Source: Gari tellinella (Eukaryota > Mollusca > Bivalvia > Cardiida > Psammobiidae). From it: a stretch of 64,000 nt of DNA. Shown here piece after piece: positions 22,225 to 33,553 of this stretch. The position numbers and the translations under genes were made by a program. Position 1 is the stretch's first letter; every line of letters starts with the position of its first letter. The notes under the pieces were generated by a model. The model made no database searches. It saw only the letters and a program-made list of their open reading frames with translations, and was not told the DNA's origin. The DNA lies in contig OV277859.1 in NCBI GenBank assembly GCA_922989275.2, positions 36,313,501 through 36,377,500 of the forward strand, written 5' to 3'.

Positions 22225-22440
22225 CTATAAAGTACAGAAATGCAAAACAATAATTTAACCCTAGGATCATATCTGGTAACATTGTAAAATTGCATAGACC
22301 AGCTTGCCTCAGTTAAGCCTACTATCCAATGAGACTATTCAGTTTCAACAGGTGCTCTTAATTCTTTTCTGATCAAATATGATTGGTTGAAATGTTGGTC
22401 TAAGTAGATACCATTCAGCTCTGCTGAAAATATATCGCAT
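22225..22440 (-). repeat. Continuation of the old repeat interrupted by pearl element 2
   Basis: 22225-22280 matches the reverse complement of ~7780-7840 (GTACAGAAATGCAAAACA). 22284-22440 matches the arm at 7063-7195 reversed. The intermediate segment is deleted. Confidence 0.6.
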
Positions 22441-23770
22441 CTTGTTCAGTTTTGTACCTTGGTATGGCAGAAATAAACAAGTCATGAACCGGTTATGGAA
22501 AGCGCGTGCTAAGGCGGAGCGTAACACATCATTACGTCATACAGCAACCGCTCAGCAAGGAATCACAGTATAGCCTGTGTACTGCGGCCTTTCAATGAAG
22601 AGGCATGTATAAATCAAAGAATTCTGTTGACAGGCGAATATAGTTAGTAAATAATGAAATTACTATGAAACACTCTGAATTGACCTTTCTGTATTACTCA
22701 TGTCCTGCATTAACTCATTGAACCCTAGGTGACGAGTACACTCGTCATTTATAATGTACCCGTTACACTTGTGCAGAGCCAACATTGTAGAACTACATCG
22801 TACAGCTGCTCCTATTTCAAAAATGGACTAATCCCTAAGTGTTCATTGTATAAGTGTTAGGTTAAAAGGGCTTAACAGCCGATCTACGGGTCTAGTCTTT
22901 TGTGTAATCGCTTTAAAAAGATTTGACTATAAAAACTCTCGAGAGGAATGAGTTTATTTTCAATTTTGTACCTAAATAGGTTGCTTTTTATCAGGTTGCT
23001 TTTTTTAGGTTGCATTAGGCAAGCAGTACAGAGGCTACTATAAGCGTTTTATTCTTGCATTAAACAGCCACCCGTCTTAAACCCCTTCGGTGCCATAGAT
23101 ATTGTTGTCACTAATAGTATAATGCAGTAAACAACACCGTCCAGATCAATGTAATTTAAAAAACAAGAATGTACTTGATTTAGGGTGTTTTGAACTGTTT
23201 TCACCCTGTAATATGTGTTTTCCAATTTTTTTCTTAACAGACTTTAAAACCATTTTTGCTTGGCTCCATTAATGGGTTAAAGGACTCGAATCTTGGTTAA
23301 TCAGGTGCTGCCTAATACTTGGTGACTGATTTTTACGGCCAATCTTATTTTAGCAAATCAATTGATCAAGCATTTTCATGTACCAGTCCACAGTTGATCA
23401 TTCACGCCATTTTTCAACACTCTACTGTCGGAACACAAATAAAAACCGTCCTCAAATGAATAAACATGTATTTTTAAATTCTATTTGGGTGACTCGCTCA
23501 TGCTTGGTTTTGTTAATGCCTATAGCGAGTCCTCCACGCGTACACGGTTCCAGGCCGATTTTCGAGTTTTTCGTGGGACGTCAAGAGTAAAAGTGAACTC
23601 GCCGGCTTCTGAAAATACGAAGCACCGCCCTCCGTAATAGAGCCCTTGCATTGGCTGACAAACTGGGACGAGTGGTAATTTGGGTTGAGCGATATCTTTG
23701 TATAGGCAAAGTAGGTTGAACGGTAACTGACATCCACTGACCTGCGTGACATATTTGAGGCAAACGGTAA
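22441..23770. other. PS1 intron 2, right part
   Basis: 22712-22870 is a decayed family B MITE (TTAACTCATTGAACCCTAGGTGACG). The two overlapping minus-strand frames at 23513-23763 have no family feature. No gene. Confidence 0.5.
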
Positions 23771-23771
23771 A

Positions 23772-23872
23772 TCAGTTATAGTTCATTTGTTTGAAAATTA
23801 TACAACATAACCTGACCAACGGTCGCTCCAGGTTATATTGCATGATTTTCAAAAGATGAACTATAACTAAAA
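23772..23872. repeat. Hairpin ending at the polypyrimidine tract of PS1 exon 3
   Basis: Arms of ~44 bp (23772-23815 and 23827-23872, GTTATAGTTCAT versus ATGAACTATAAC) enclose an 11-bp loop. The right arm stops 21 bp before exon 3, so any branch point within ~25-45 bp of the acceptor lies in the arm. Confidence 0.75.
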
Positions 23873-23893
23873 CCAATTTCTTTTCTATTTCAG

Positions 23894-24120
23894 ATTGCGG
23901 CAAACCACCAATTAGTGTTTCAGAATCTGAATACATATACGCGCTCTCTCAAAAGTCGTCACTAGGATCTAAGGCAAACTATGCTTGCTACGAAAAAGGA
24001 TACCGTACTAAGCTTTTTGCTTCTTCTTACATCCCTGGATGCCATTATCAACTGGACAGGATGGGTAATTCTGATTCGTCGTGGACTCCAAATTTATTAT
24101 TTTGTTATAAATATGAGTAG
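23894..24120 (+). CDS. PS1 exon 3: sushi/CCP domain, terminal exon
   Basis: Preceded by TTTCTTTTCTATTTCAG. The split aspartate codon (G|AT) joins exon 2. It encodes DCGKPPISVS...NYACYEKGY...SSWTPNLLFC and stops at TAG (24118-24120). Sushi landmarks are present: first Cys 132, second Cys 162, Trp 194, last Cys 201. Where PS2 and PS3 have a conserved Cys before N-x-D-S-x-W, PS1 has Gly188 (TGT changed to GGT). An extra Cys at 180 is shared with the paralogues. Domain fold probable but disulfide pairing altered. Confidence 0.8.
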
Positions 24121-27100
24121 GAAACTAGTTCGCGGTTAAGGTATAGTTAGAACATATTAAGTGATATCTTTAGTGGTTAAAAAGGGGCGGGGCAGCAACT
24201 TTCTACATTTTTGGTATCAATTTGAAATTTTATTATTTTTTCTACAATAGAACTAAAATGAATTGAAATAACGATATATGCAAATTAGCCGGGGGGTTAG
24301 TTCGATATATCGCCATTTTTTTTATTTTTTTTTTAAATAATTATCCAAGTAAGGGACAAATCTAATCCAATAAAACCCGTTAGGCACTTCACCCCTTTCA
24401 TATTCAAGATTGTAGCCATTTTCAAAATGGCTGCCAATTTCATCTTGTATCAGTTATGTCGTAATTGTAAGTCCGGAACAACTAAAACTTACGAGTTGTA
24501 AAATATAAATCATCTATTGCGGAATATTGCTAATTATTCAAGATGGCCGTCTAGTTGTTGCCATAGAAACCAAAGTGAAACCTTGCAGTAATATTTTAGA
24601 TATCTTCTTGTAAAATTCTAAAAGCACAGAGCATAAATATTTGATGGAAGACGTGTACCTTAATTTATCCTACACCTATTGCTAAACTATAGACGTTTAT
24701 TCAGTATCAGAGCAAAACAATGTTACTTATGTCAAAATAGTTCAATAAATGTGTGCGCACCGACGCAGGCGGACGACGTTGTACTTGTGTCATTATCTTC
24801 ATAGGGCCTTCAGGCTCTTCTTGACATTTGCAAACAATATTCTTCAAAATGAAGATATTAGTACAGGGCCTCCAAATGTGCTATTCTTGTACATAACAGA
24901 ACTCGAAGATCAAATGCTAAAATCAGAATACCATATAATGGTACAATGATCGATGAAGTCAGTGAATATAAACACTTTGGGATCGTACAGCATGAATCTA
25001 GAAAGTTTCCCGCCAACTGTGATATAATTCGGCAAACCGCGAGAAGTACCCTTTTCAGTTTTTAGAGTCCGGGTTACACACTAACGGTCTTTATCCAATT
25101 GCAGGCGTAATATGTATACGTCAACGGTTTTCCCTCGCTGTTTATTTGGTTGTGACGTCTTGAGACAACATACCACTTTTGTCTCAAGCGGATACAGGGC
25201 TTATCCCCAACTAACGCGTTCAGACATGGTTAGAGGGCTTCATGACTTTTCGTCTATTGAAGCGCATATTGATTTGCAGAAACTGTCTTTTCTGGGCTAT
25301 TTATGTAGCCTATCAACAACCGACATTGCCTTTCGTGTGTTTTCTCACAGATTATACCAGTTCAAATACACTTAAACAACGAGGAGAAGAGACTTCATCA
25401 AAGATATACAGGAAAACTGTTTCAGTGTAAGATCGAAATTTAATCCATTGAGTGAACATCAGACGTTATATTTTCACGTGTGGCGAAACCACGAGTGAAA
25501 ATATAACATTCTGATGTTCACTAAATGGATTAAATTCAATCTTACACTGAAAAACACACTTATTCTATTTATTTATGCTTTTAAGCCACTTTTTAAACGA
25601 AATTGTTTGAAAATTGACAGCGAAAGTACATTATTTATCCTGTGTTGAGCCCCAAGTTTTATGTCGAACACATGTGCGTGACAGCGGTACAATGACGTCA
25701 CTTATTTATTCATTTGACGTCAACGGAATTACGTCGTTACTTCCGATCTTGGATTCGTGTTCTTCCGTTGAGTGGTTCACGACAAAACGGACTGCCGGAA
25801 TTGAACGATAAGACACGATTGACTACGATTCTTTGGGAGCCCTACGGGGAAAACTCATAAAAGAAGCACGAGCGAGGATAATCCCCGTGCTTGAGGCTGT
25901 GTATTATCAAGTGATAATCTACTGCTTTTTCACGGTAATCCACCGAAAAGCATAAATAAATCTCAATCATATTACTAAAATACAAACTGCATGAGTACCT
26001 TGATCAGTTTGTAGAACGTGACAATTGTCCGAGTAAAAACAGATGGAAACGTATTTGTAAAATTCGAGGATTAAGTAGCGTATTAAGGTATCTTTAAATG
26101 TTGAGTTCCAACGTTTACTCAGCGTCCATAATGATCTTGCATTGGCGATGGTTTGGAAAACGTCCGTTCGACTTTTTGAGAAAAAAGCGCTTTATGGCCA
26201 AACTATTGTGTAAACCGTTTTGAACCTCAGCTCAATGCCCAAAACGCGGTTTTATGGTAACTGACGAAATGTTTGAATGTGATCAACCGAGAACCATGAT
26301 CTACTTTCACGCAAATCTGCAAATCACTTCGAATAGCATTTCGCGACAATTTGTATACATGCTTAATAGATTATACAACTACGCAGTACTTAGCTATATA
26401 CATGTATTAGAGCGCATAGACGCAAATGCGACAGCCATGATAATGCCAGAATAATTTCCTGTCTATTTGTTGATATGTGCAAACTTCCTTAAACGAGGTT
26501 ATTCGTAATCAGGTTATAAACGACGCATAACCAACGAAAGTTCTATGATCACGCTATATAGCCCTCCTCAAGTGCATGTGTTTCTATTTCTTTTCGAGAA
26601 GCCCGCGACTACCCTGGAAATTGTTTTGCTTGTATAAACAGATACATATGAGCCCCTCTTTCTGTAAACTCTTAGTATACTAAGTGCTTCTTTCGGAAAA
26701 TGGGTTCCAAGGATTATAATACGTATATGTTACTCGAGCCAAAACTGATAAAAAACATTGATGTATTTTTCGCTGAGGGACTCTCGATTCGTCCTCTTGC
26801 AATGAAAACAGCAGTGTATATACTCCCTGTGACTTTAAGGATGCATAATATAGCTCTGATAGATTTACATCCTATGTTCAAATGCCAGGATGCGATAAAT
26901 GTATAGACAGTTCAATGTCTGTTTTACATATGCCCACATCACTTTCCTCCCATTTGTATTACCACTTTAAGTACCTTCTTGTACAATTCTAAAAGAACAG
27001 AGTTTGAATATTTGATGGAAGATGTCGTACCTTACTTTTCCCTACACCTATTGATAAACTATGGACGTATATTCAGTATCAGAGCAACGTATTTTACTTA

Positions 27101-28454
27101 TGTTAAAGTAGTTCAGACGATAACTTGAAGCACATAGTCATGTAATACACTGGTTTTGATCGTCAAAGAAGACATTTCTTTTCACCTGTTCACTTGAACC
27201 CGGATCTACTCGCAGAAGAAGAACTTTATCGTGTATTGTTATGATCAAGTGTGTATATCCAAGGTGATCTAAAGAACGGTCCTCAGTATGGTCATCTTTA
27301 CATGACAGTTTTCATTGTATAACTATTGTTTTCGAAACATACAACAAAACACGATTCTATATATCGTATGAACTGGTAATATTAAGTGTAAGGGACAACA
27401 GAAGCAGTCCTTAGCACAATAATGTAATGAATACATTCCAAATTACATTGATGTGTCTACTTTAAGAATCTGTACATACATGCATATTCTTGATTTTTTT
27501 TGTTCATTTTTTTGCGCATTTGTTGGTTTTTCTATTGTTTACTTGTGTATTGGCTATTTCTCATTGCCTCTCAAGTCTTGCATTTCTTTTCGGTAAGGCT
27601 TTTGGACGAAGCGGTGATATAACACTTAACATGCCGTTAGCGGTTTTGATACGAGGAGGCGGCTGAATGTGGGACATGTGTAGAGCGGAGAGCTCATAGT
27701 GGAGCTCTCAGTTCACTTCTGTTTAACATAATTATGGCAGCAACATGTCAACATGTCATTGAGGTATACTCGATAGTTTAAAGGGTAGCTGCTCATCACT
27801 AGTAAACACCCATTATTTTAGTATTTAGTGCCGATAAATACTGAATATTGTTAGTTAGTTTGCATTTTGCTTAGTGCCTTGCTTTTCGTATCTGTAAGGC
27901 ATAATCACCAGCAAACTAATGAAACAGATACTTTGTAATATTGTGTGTGTTGTTGTTTTTGTTTCTGTGTGCGAGTGTATGTTTGTGTTGCATGCGTTAT
28001 GAGGACTTGAGCGTTCATGTACACCAGCAATCCGAGGACTTTTTGCATAGAGAGGACTTCCACTCGGGTCCTCGGAAAGTTGTTTTTTCACAAATGCTGT
28101 CAAAATGAGATCTGTTAAGAATAAACTGAGATCTCTAGATACTTATAAAGTATGTAAGTTATTACGAGTATATTCGCCAGATACACATTTACTTCCCCTT
28201 AATAAACTGTATGTTTGACTAGCCAATCAGATTTCTTGTAGAGAAAGAAACCAGCCAATCGAAGTGCTCTCCTCAATTTTTTGCCTGGAATTGAAGAAAA
28301 TATAAAAATAACAAATAAAACATCTAGTGAACTAGTAAACATCCATAATGATAAGTCTTGTAAGAAAGTACCAACACCGGAGACCTGTTATTTCTTGTGA
28401 GTCCTCATAGTGCAGAAGTAGACCACCTTCCTCTTAACATTTGCAATACACATA
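24121..28454. other. PS1-PS2 intergenic DNA, left part
   Basis: No gene found. 24603-24745 and 26960-27115 are two copies of one interspersed repeat (TTTGATGGAAGA and CAGTATCAGAGCAA landmarks). 24745-24830 may hold a worn pearl-type end. Short frames (60-87 codons) show no splice partner or family signal. Confidence 0.5.
25420..25552. repeat. Long palindrome
   Basis: Arms of ~63 bp (TTCAGTGTAAGAT... and ...ATCTTACACTGAA, last base of arm near 25551) surround a few bases around GTGTGGCGAAACCACG. Probably a small foldback element; no relatives seen in the window. Confidence 0.7.
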
Positions 28455-28513
28455 TGTGCGTGTGTTGGCGTGGGTGCTCGTACGTGCGTACGTGCGTGCG
28501 TACACGTGTGTGT
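28455..28513. repeat. Alternating purine-pyrimidine tract
   Basis: GTGCGTGTG, then GTACGTGCGTACGTGCGTGCGTACACGTGTGTGT-type alternation (28478-28513). Such tracts are Z-DNA prone. Confidence 0.6.
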
Positions 28514-28571
28514 CATTGTATCGTAAATAGTACGGTAAATTGAATCGTAATTTTGCATAGTATCAGATGAC

Positions 28572-28786
28572 CCTTAACCCCTATCCTGCGGTTATATCGT
28601 CTGCTTCGAAATTGTCGTCTGCAAAATTTGTTAAATCTATATTTATACAATTTTTAAGTTAAGAATCCTAAAGACGAGTGTCAAACAGTTTGGATCCAGA
28701 TCAGACGCCGCGTTACGCGGCGTCTATTCTGGATCCAAACTGTTTGCAAAAATCATTAAAGTCGCGACCAGCTGGCAAAGGGTTAA
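28572..28786. mobile_element. Palindromic MITE, family A, well preserved
   Basis: TTAACCCCTATCCTGCGG at the left and GGCAAAGGGTTAA at the right. The core AAACAGTTTGGATCCAGATC pairs with its complement around GACGCCGCGTTACGCGGCGTC. Confidence 0.8.
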
Positions 28787-30189
28787 TATGTAAATGTATG
28801 TTGAATATACTTTTCTATGTACTTTATCATGTGTACTATGAATCCTTAACACGGAAATAGAGAGTATATATAGTAAACCTCCATCAGTTTCACTCATATC
28901 ATTTTCCAGCATCTAAATTGTAGTGGTCTAATAATACCCTGAAACCATACGGCATATAAATGCAATGCGGAGAAACTGTACATATTTCAATTATTGCAAT
29001 ATAAGTAAATTGGTCCTGCTCCGGGGTCAACAGCTTTACAGACACTTATCGTACATATGAAAACAAGTATTGACAAAAATCACAAAGCCCTAATCTTAGA
29101 TATTTGACTTAGACCATAACCTGTAGACCTCTACCAAGTTTGTTAAAACGCATTATAGCCCGGGAGTAATACAATGACCCCGCCTATGGCTCACTAGTTT
29201 TACATCGATTTGAATAGGAAACTTTAAAAACACCTTATAAAAAACTTATAACCCAAAAAGCTTTGATTTAAGTGTAATATATCGCCTAGAAGACCTCTAT
29301 CAATTTTGTAAAAAAATCATAGTCCTGATATTAAAATTGGATCTCTAAAGAGATATTGGTTCCTGAATATTGACATGGACTTGTATTTGAAAACATAAAA
29401 ACTTCATGTCAACAACCTAAAGCTTTGATATTAAGTGTAAAACGTCACCTAGCATAGTGCTCCCTCCCTACAATAGTCATCCTTATAGCGATTCCATCCT
29501 TCTTGCCATTGTTGCGAGGACAATACAAGTTTGCCTCTCTATAACAATTCCATCATAACTACATACGAAACATGTGTCGCCCGGTGCGTGAACAGTTAAG
29601 ACACAATTCGAGGAAAAGTAGTTTTATATTTCTTAAAAAATTACAAGTCGTCATATTACAATTTAAAAGAGGAAAATGGTTTCTAATTGGGATCCAAACT
29701 GTTTGCAAATATAAAGCCAAGTTAGCATCATAAGGCTTATACTGTTACGTATGTGGTACTTTGGTATATGCAAATGAGGCTTTGTACCTACGGAGTTTGT
29801 TGTTGCTGGGTCTCTCGGTTTGCACGTTACAATGCTACCTTTATAAAGCCAATGAATGTTCTATATAATATTTACATTGAATGTTTTGTTTTGTTTCATT
29901 TAAGTATATTCGTTGTCATATAGCATATGGATGTACATGTATTCATTTGCGTGTTTAAAATACTATTTTCTGACTAAGTTAACCTAAAGTATAGGGCCTG
30001 GGTGTTGCGGATCCGTGGTCTCTCTACCGCGCCCGCCGACACTTTACGTGAACGTCGTAGGAGAAGTACAGAAATCCAGTCGGCAAGGGAATGTTAGGCT
30101 TAGCTATTGACCTAATTTCTGACGACATACATCGGTGGGTGTGGCCCCTAAAGAGCGACAAAAAAGAAAATTGTCAGTATATTCAGAGT
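28787..30189. other. Intergenic DNA with MITE fragments
   Basis: 29453-29580 is a worn family K end (GTGCTCCCTCCCTACAATAG). 29686-29714 is a half family A core. Nothing else recognised. Confidence 0.5.
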
Positions 30190-30535
30190 TTGACCCATGA
30201 GCTGTGACCTTTACTTGACATATTGTTTTTTACTATTTACCATAGGATAGAGTAATGGTATACAACGGGAATCGAACAGGAAGTCTAAAATATCAACTTG
30301 AACTACTGCTAAAATCCACAAGATCAATGAAATTTGCTTGTGGTGCCCTCGTGAAGTGATTCATTTATTAAGATTTACTTTTCATTTGATGAAATTACGT
30401 CAGATAACACCTCAATACATGAACTTATAACGAAAATGTACATAAAAGTTGGTCATGTCGTAAATATTGGGGAGGGGTGGGGGTTCTAGTCGGTTTGCAC
30501 AGTAAACGGCCTTTATGGTTGCAACTTTTAGTTCA
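30190..30535. repeat. Single arm related to the large inverted repeat of PS1 intron 1
   Basis: Shares the order of the left arm at ~16085-16410: CTTGTGGTRCCCTCG, CTTTTCATTTGATGAAATT, ATAACGAAAAT, ACGGCCT. Diverged, and without its partner arm. Confidence 0.65.
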
Positions 30536-30552
30536 CGATTTTCTTTTCAATT

Positions 30553-31397
30553 ACCTTATAGTTAAATTCACACTTTCTTAAAGATGCAGTGCAACACCTT
30601 ATATTGATAATGCACATTTTCTTAAATATGCAGTGCAAAACCTTATATTGGAAATGCACATTTTCTTAAAGATGCAGCGCAATACCTTATATATTAATAA
30701 TGCACATTTTCTTCAAGATGCAGTGTAACATCTTATATTGATAATGCACATTTTATTAAAGATAAAGTGCAACCCCTTATATTGATAATGCACGTTTTCT
30801 TCAAGATGCAGTGCAACTACTTATATTGATAATGCACATTTTCTTAAATATGCAGTGCAAAACCTTATATTGGAAATGCACATTTTCTTAAAGATGCAGC
30901 GCAATACCTTATATTAATAATGCACATTTTCTTCAAGATGCAGTGTAACATCTTATATTGATAATGCACATTTTCTTAAAGATAAAGTGCAACACCTTAT
31001 ATTGATAATGCACGTTTTCTTCAAGATGCAGTGCAACACCTTATATTGATAACGCACATTTTCTTTAAGATAAAGTGCAACACCTTATACTGATAATGCA
31101 CATTTTCTTAAAAGATGCAGTGCAAAACCTTGTATTGTTAATATACATTTTCTTACAGATTCAATGGAATATCTTATATTTATAACGCACATTTCTTTAA
31201 GATGCAGTGCAATACCTTGTATTTTGAATGCACATTTTCTTCAAGATGCATTGCAATATCTTATATTTATATTGTACATTTTCTTCAAGATCCAGTGCAA
31301 AACCCTATATTGATAATGCACATTTTCTTATTAAAGATACAGTGCAATGCATGTTTGTATAATGCATATTTTCTTAAATATACAGTGCAGTATTTTA
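30553..31397. repeat. 44-bp minisatellite with a 222-bp higher-order period
   Basis: About 19 units of the type GATGCAGTGCAACACCTTAT + ATTGATAATGCACATTTTCT + TAAA. Distinctive variants (TATGCAGTGCAAAACC, then GATGCAGCGCAATACC, then GTGTAACATC) occur in the same order from 30627 and again from 30849, so five-unit blocks were duplicated. The last units diverge. Confidence 0.85.
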
Positions 31398-31911
31398 CCG
31401 TCAACACCATGTACAGTAGAGAAGACGTTGTTCTTTGCCGTTTCAACTCAAATAAAACGCACACGCTATGCAATAAAATGTGAAACGAGTCCAGTTTAAC
31501 AATACCTTGAACAGGAACGTACATAAGATATCTCTATACGTTCCCGACAATACTGAATATTCATTTTAATCTGAGTGACAAACAGTTTTGAGTCCAATCT
31601 TGACGCCAATCTGTTTGCAATGGAAATAATTGTTTTAGCATAAATGCGTTTATTCGGAAAGAATAACGTATTCCCCACTATACAACGATGTAGGTGTCAT
31701 AACGCATACTGTCTAAGTCTTCTGACACATGTATATTCTAACCCTTCCTGGTCTTAATTGTAAATCTGTCTTATATTTCGTTTTGTTTTATATTGACATT
31801 CCGATCAGCAAACATCATAGACTCTGACCAGACGTCACTTTTAGCCTATGTTCTATATATGGGATCGTGGGCACAAATAGACTAACCCATTTCGCAATAG
31901 ATACGCAAATT
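31398..31911. other. MITE fragments
   Basis: 31568-31622 is a short family A core (GACAAACAGTTTTGAGTCC to CTGTTTGCAA). ~31745-31890 is a decayed family C element ending CCTATGTTCTATATATGGGATCG. No gene. Confidence 0.5.
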
Positions 31912-32077
31912 AACGGTTTAATTTATTCCTCCACTAAAGGAAATAACTCATCTTTATATAGACATGAATGTCCACCATACAATAGTTTCTATAATTTAGC
32001 AGATGACAGCTTAAAGCAGGCCAAATGTAGACCAGCTATGTCTTAAAACAAGAAACAGGTTATGGGGGGAGGGTTCA
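31912..32077. mobile_element. Decayed family F MITE
   Basis: Contains TTTATTCCTCCACT, the GCTTAAAGCAGGCC arm and AAACAAGAAACAGGTTATGGGG end; the central palindrome is damaged. Confidence 0.55.
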
Positions 32078-32260
32078 AATGCCAAACATGTATGTAAAAT
32101 TCATCAAATCTCGAGTGTCCTGCATGTTGGGCCAATGTCAAATGTGGCTTCTCTAGACCTGTTTCCAGAATTATGACAAGGTAAACTTTGGGGACAGACA
32201 GACAAATAGACAAACAGATAGCAAACCAAAATTCATATCTTTATCGGGAATGGATACACT

Positions 32261-32512
32261 TAACCCTTTCCTCCCTGAAACCTCAATTGGACAATTCCAA
32301 TTTTAAATCTAGTCTAGTCCATTTTTGACTTTCTAGGGTTAATTTTTACAACATTTATCAAAATGACAAATAGTGTAGACCCTGATCAGAGGGCTCCTTA
32401 AGGAGCCCTATGATCAAGGTCTACACTGTTTGCATAGGACACGTATACTCCTCACATGTACACTGATTGCAAATGACACATATATGCGTGACTAGGGTTC
32501 AAAGAGTTAATG
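32261..32512. mobile_element. Palindromic MITE, family B (inverted relative to 14937)
   Basis: TTAACCCTTTCCTCCCTGAAAC at left, GGTTCAAAGAGTTAA at right, palindrome GTAGACCCTGATCAGAGGGCTCC in the centre. Confidence 0.8.
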
Positions 32513-33311
32513 AGTAAACAGGCGTATAGAATAATGGGTAGGAGAGACTCTTAGCTTGGGTCCTGAAATACCGGATATAATTAATTCATAAGTATAGCTG
32601 ACTCCAAACTAATAATTGATAAGTTGGCAGCGGTTGGCCTTGGCCCTGTCTTTGAATATTTATTAGAAATGTTCGTTTGGTTTCAGCTTAAGTGACAGTG
32701 TGTCATTTGTCAAATTTAATTGACATCTTTATACGTGGCTGTCAAACTATTAGTGTTTGTCATAGGATAGTTCTGTGACAATGCTTGAAAACAGACATGT
32801 ACTCATATAGTGGGAAATACGGTAGTTTGTCCAGTTATTTGAAACTAAACTCAATGCAATAAAATGTAGAAAATGTCAACCTTTTGAAATATCTGCTTAT
32901 GATTGATCTGTTATTGGAATGGCAAGTAGTTTAGAGACGGAATAGATACCGAGTAGTCCGTGGACCGATTTTGCTCCATACTGATTTGCAAATGACATTA
33001 TGCACATGTATACCATCAGTACAAATGTGTTTATTGGGAAAGAAAACCGTTTTCTCTGCTATAGCACTCTATCATCACACTTCCGACCAAAAAACAAACG
33101 CCGCTTTATCTTCAAAGTCAAAACAGTATACTCGCAGTAAAACGACTACGAAATTGTGTCAATCATTAGGTGTCAAAGGCAGGTGACTTCTTAAAGCAAT
33201 ATGAAAGTAAAGTAGAAAGCTCATTCACTCTCACCAGTTGTAGTAGATGTAGTTGGTTTCATTTTACCTTTTTGCAGCTCAAACTTAGTATGGTCATAAT
33301 ATTAGGCCCCT
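32513..33311. other. Intergenic, no gene recognised
   Basis: 33183-33255 weakly resembles half of a family E MITE (CTTAAAGCAATATGAAAGTAAAGTAGAAAGCTC with a poor partner). Confidence 0.45.
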
Positions 33312-33553
33312 GGGGCCCGTTTTACTAAACAACTTACGCAAAAGTTTTGCGTAAGTCAAAATCGTTTAACTCTTATTTTTCGACCATAAACGTTTGCAAA
33401 CAGCAAATAGTCAGATCAGAGGACGCGCTAAAAGCGCGTCCTCTGATCTGGCTATTTGCTTTTTGTAGCAAGTGATAATAAAAAATATAAATTAAAATTT
33501 AAAATTTTGACTTACGCAAAAAATTTGCGTAAGTAGTTTAGTAAAACGGGCAC
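33312..33553. mobile_element. Foldback MITE, family G
   Basis: Starts GGGGCCCGTTTTACTAAACA and ends GTTTAGTAAAACGGGCACC. A nested palindrome AGCAAATAGTCAGATCAGAG / GATCTGGCTATTTGCT has centre GCGCTAAAAGCGC. It shares GGGGCCCGTTT termini with family H. Confidence 0.8.

Noticed and set aside
30553..31397. CRISPR-like array
   Set aside because: Units are contiguous 44-bp tandem repeats without unique spacers, in a eukaryotic genome.
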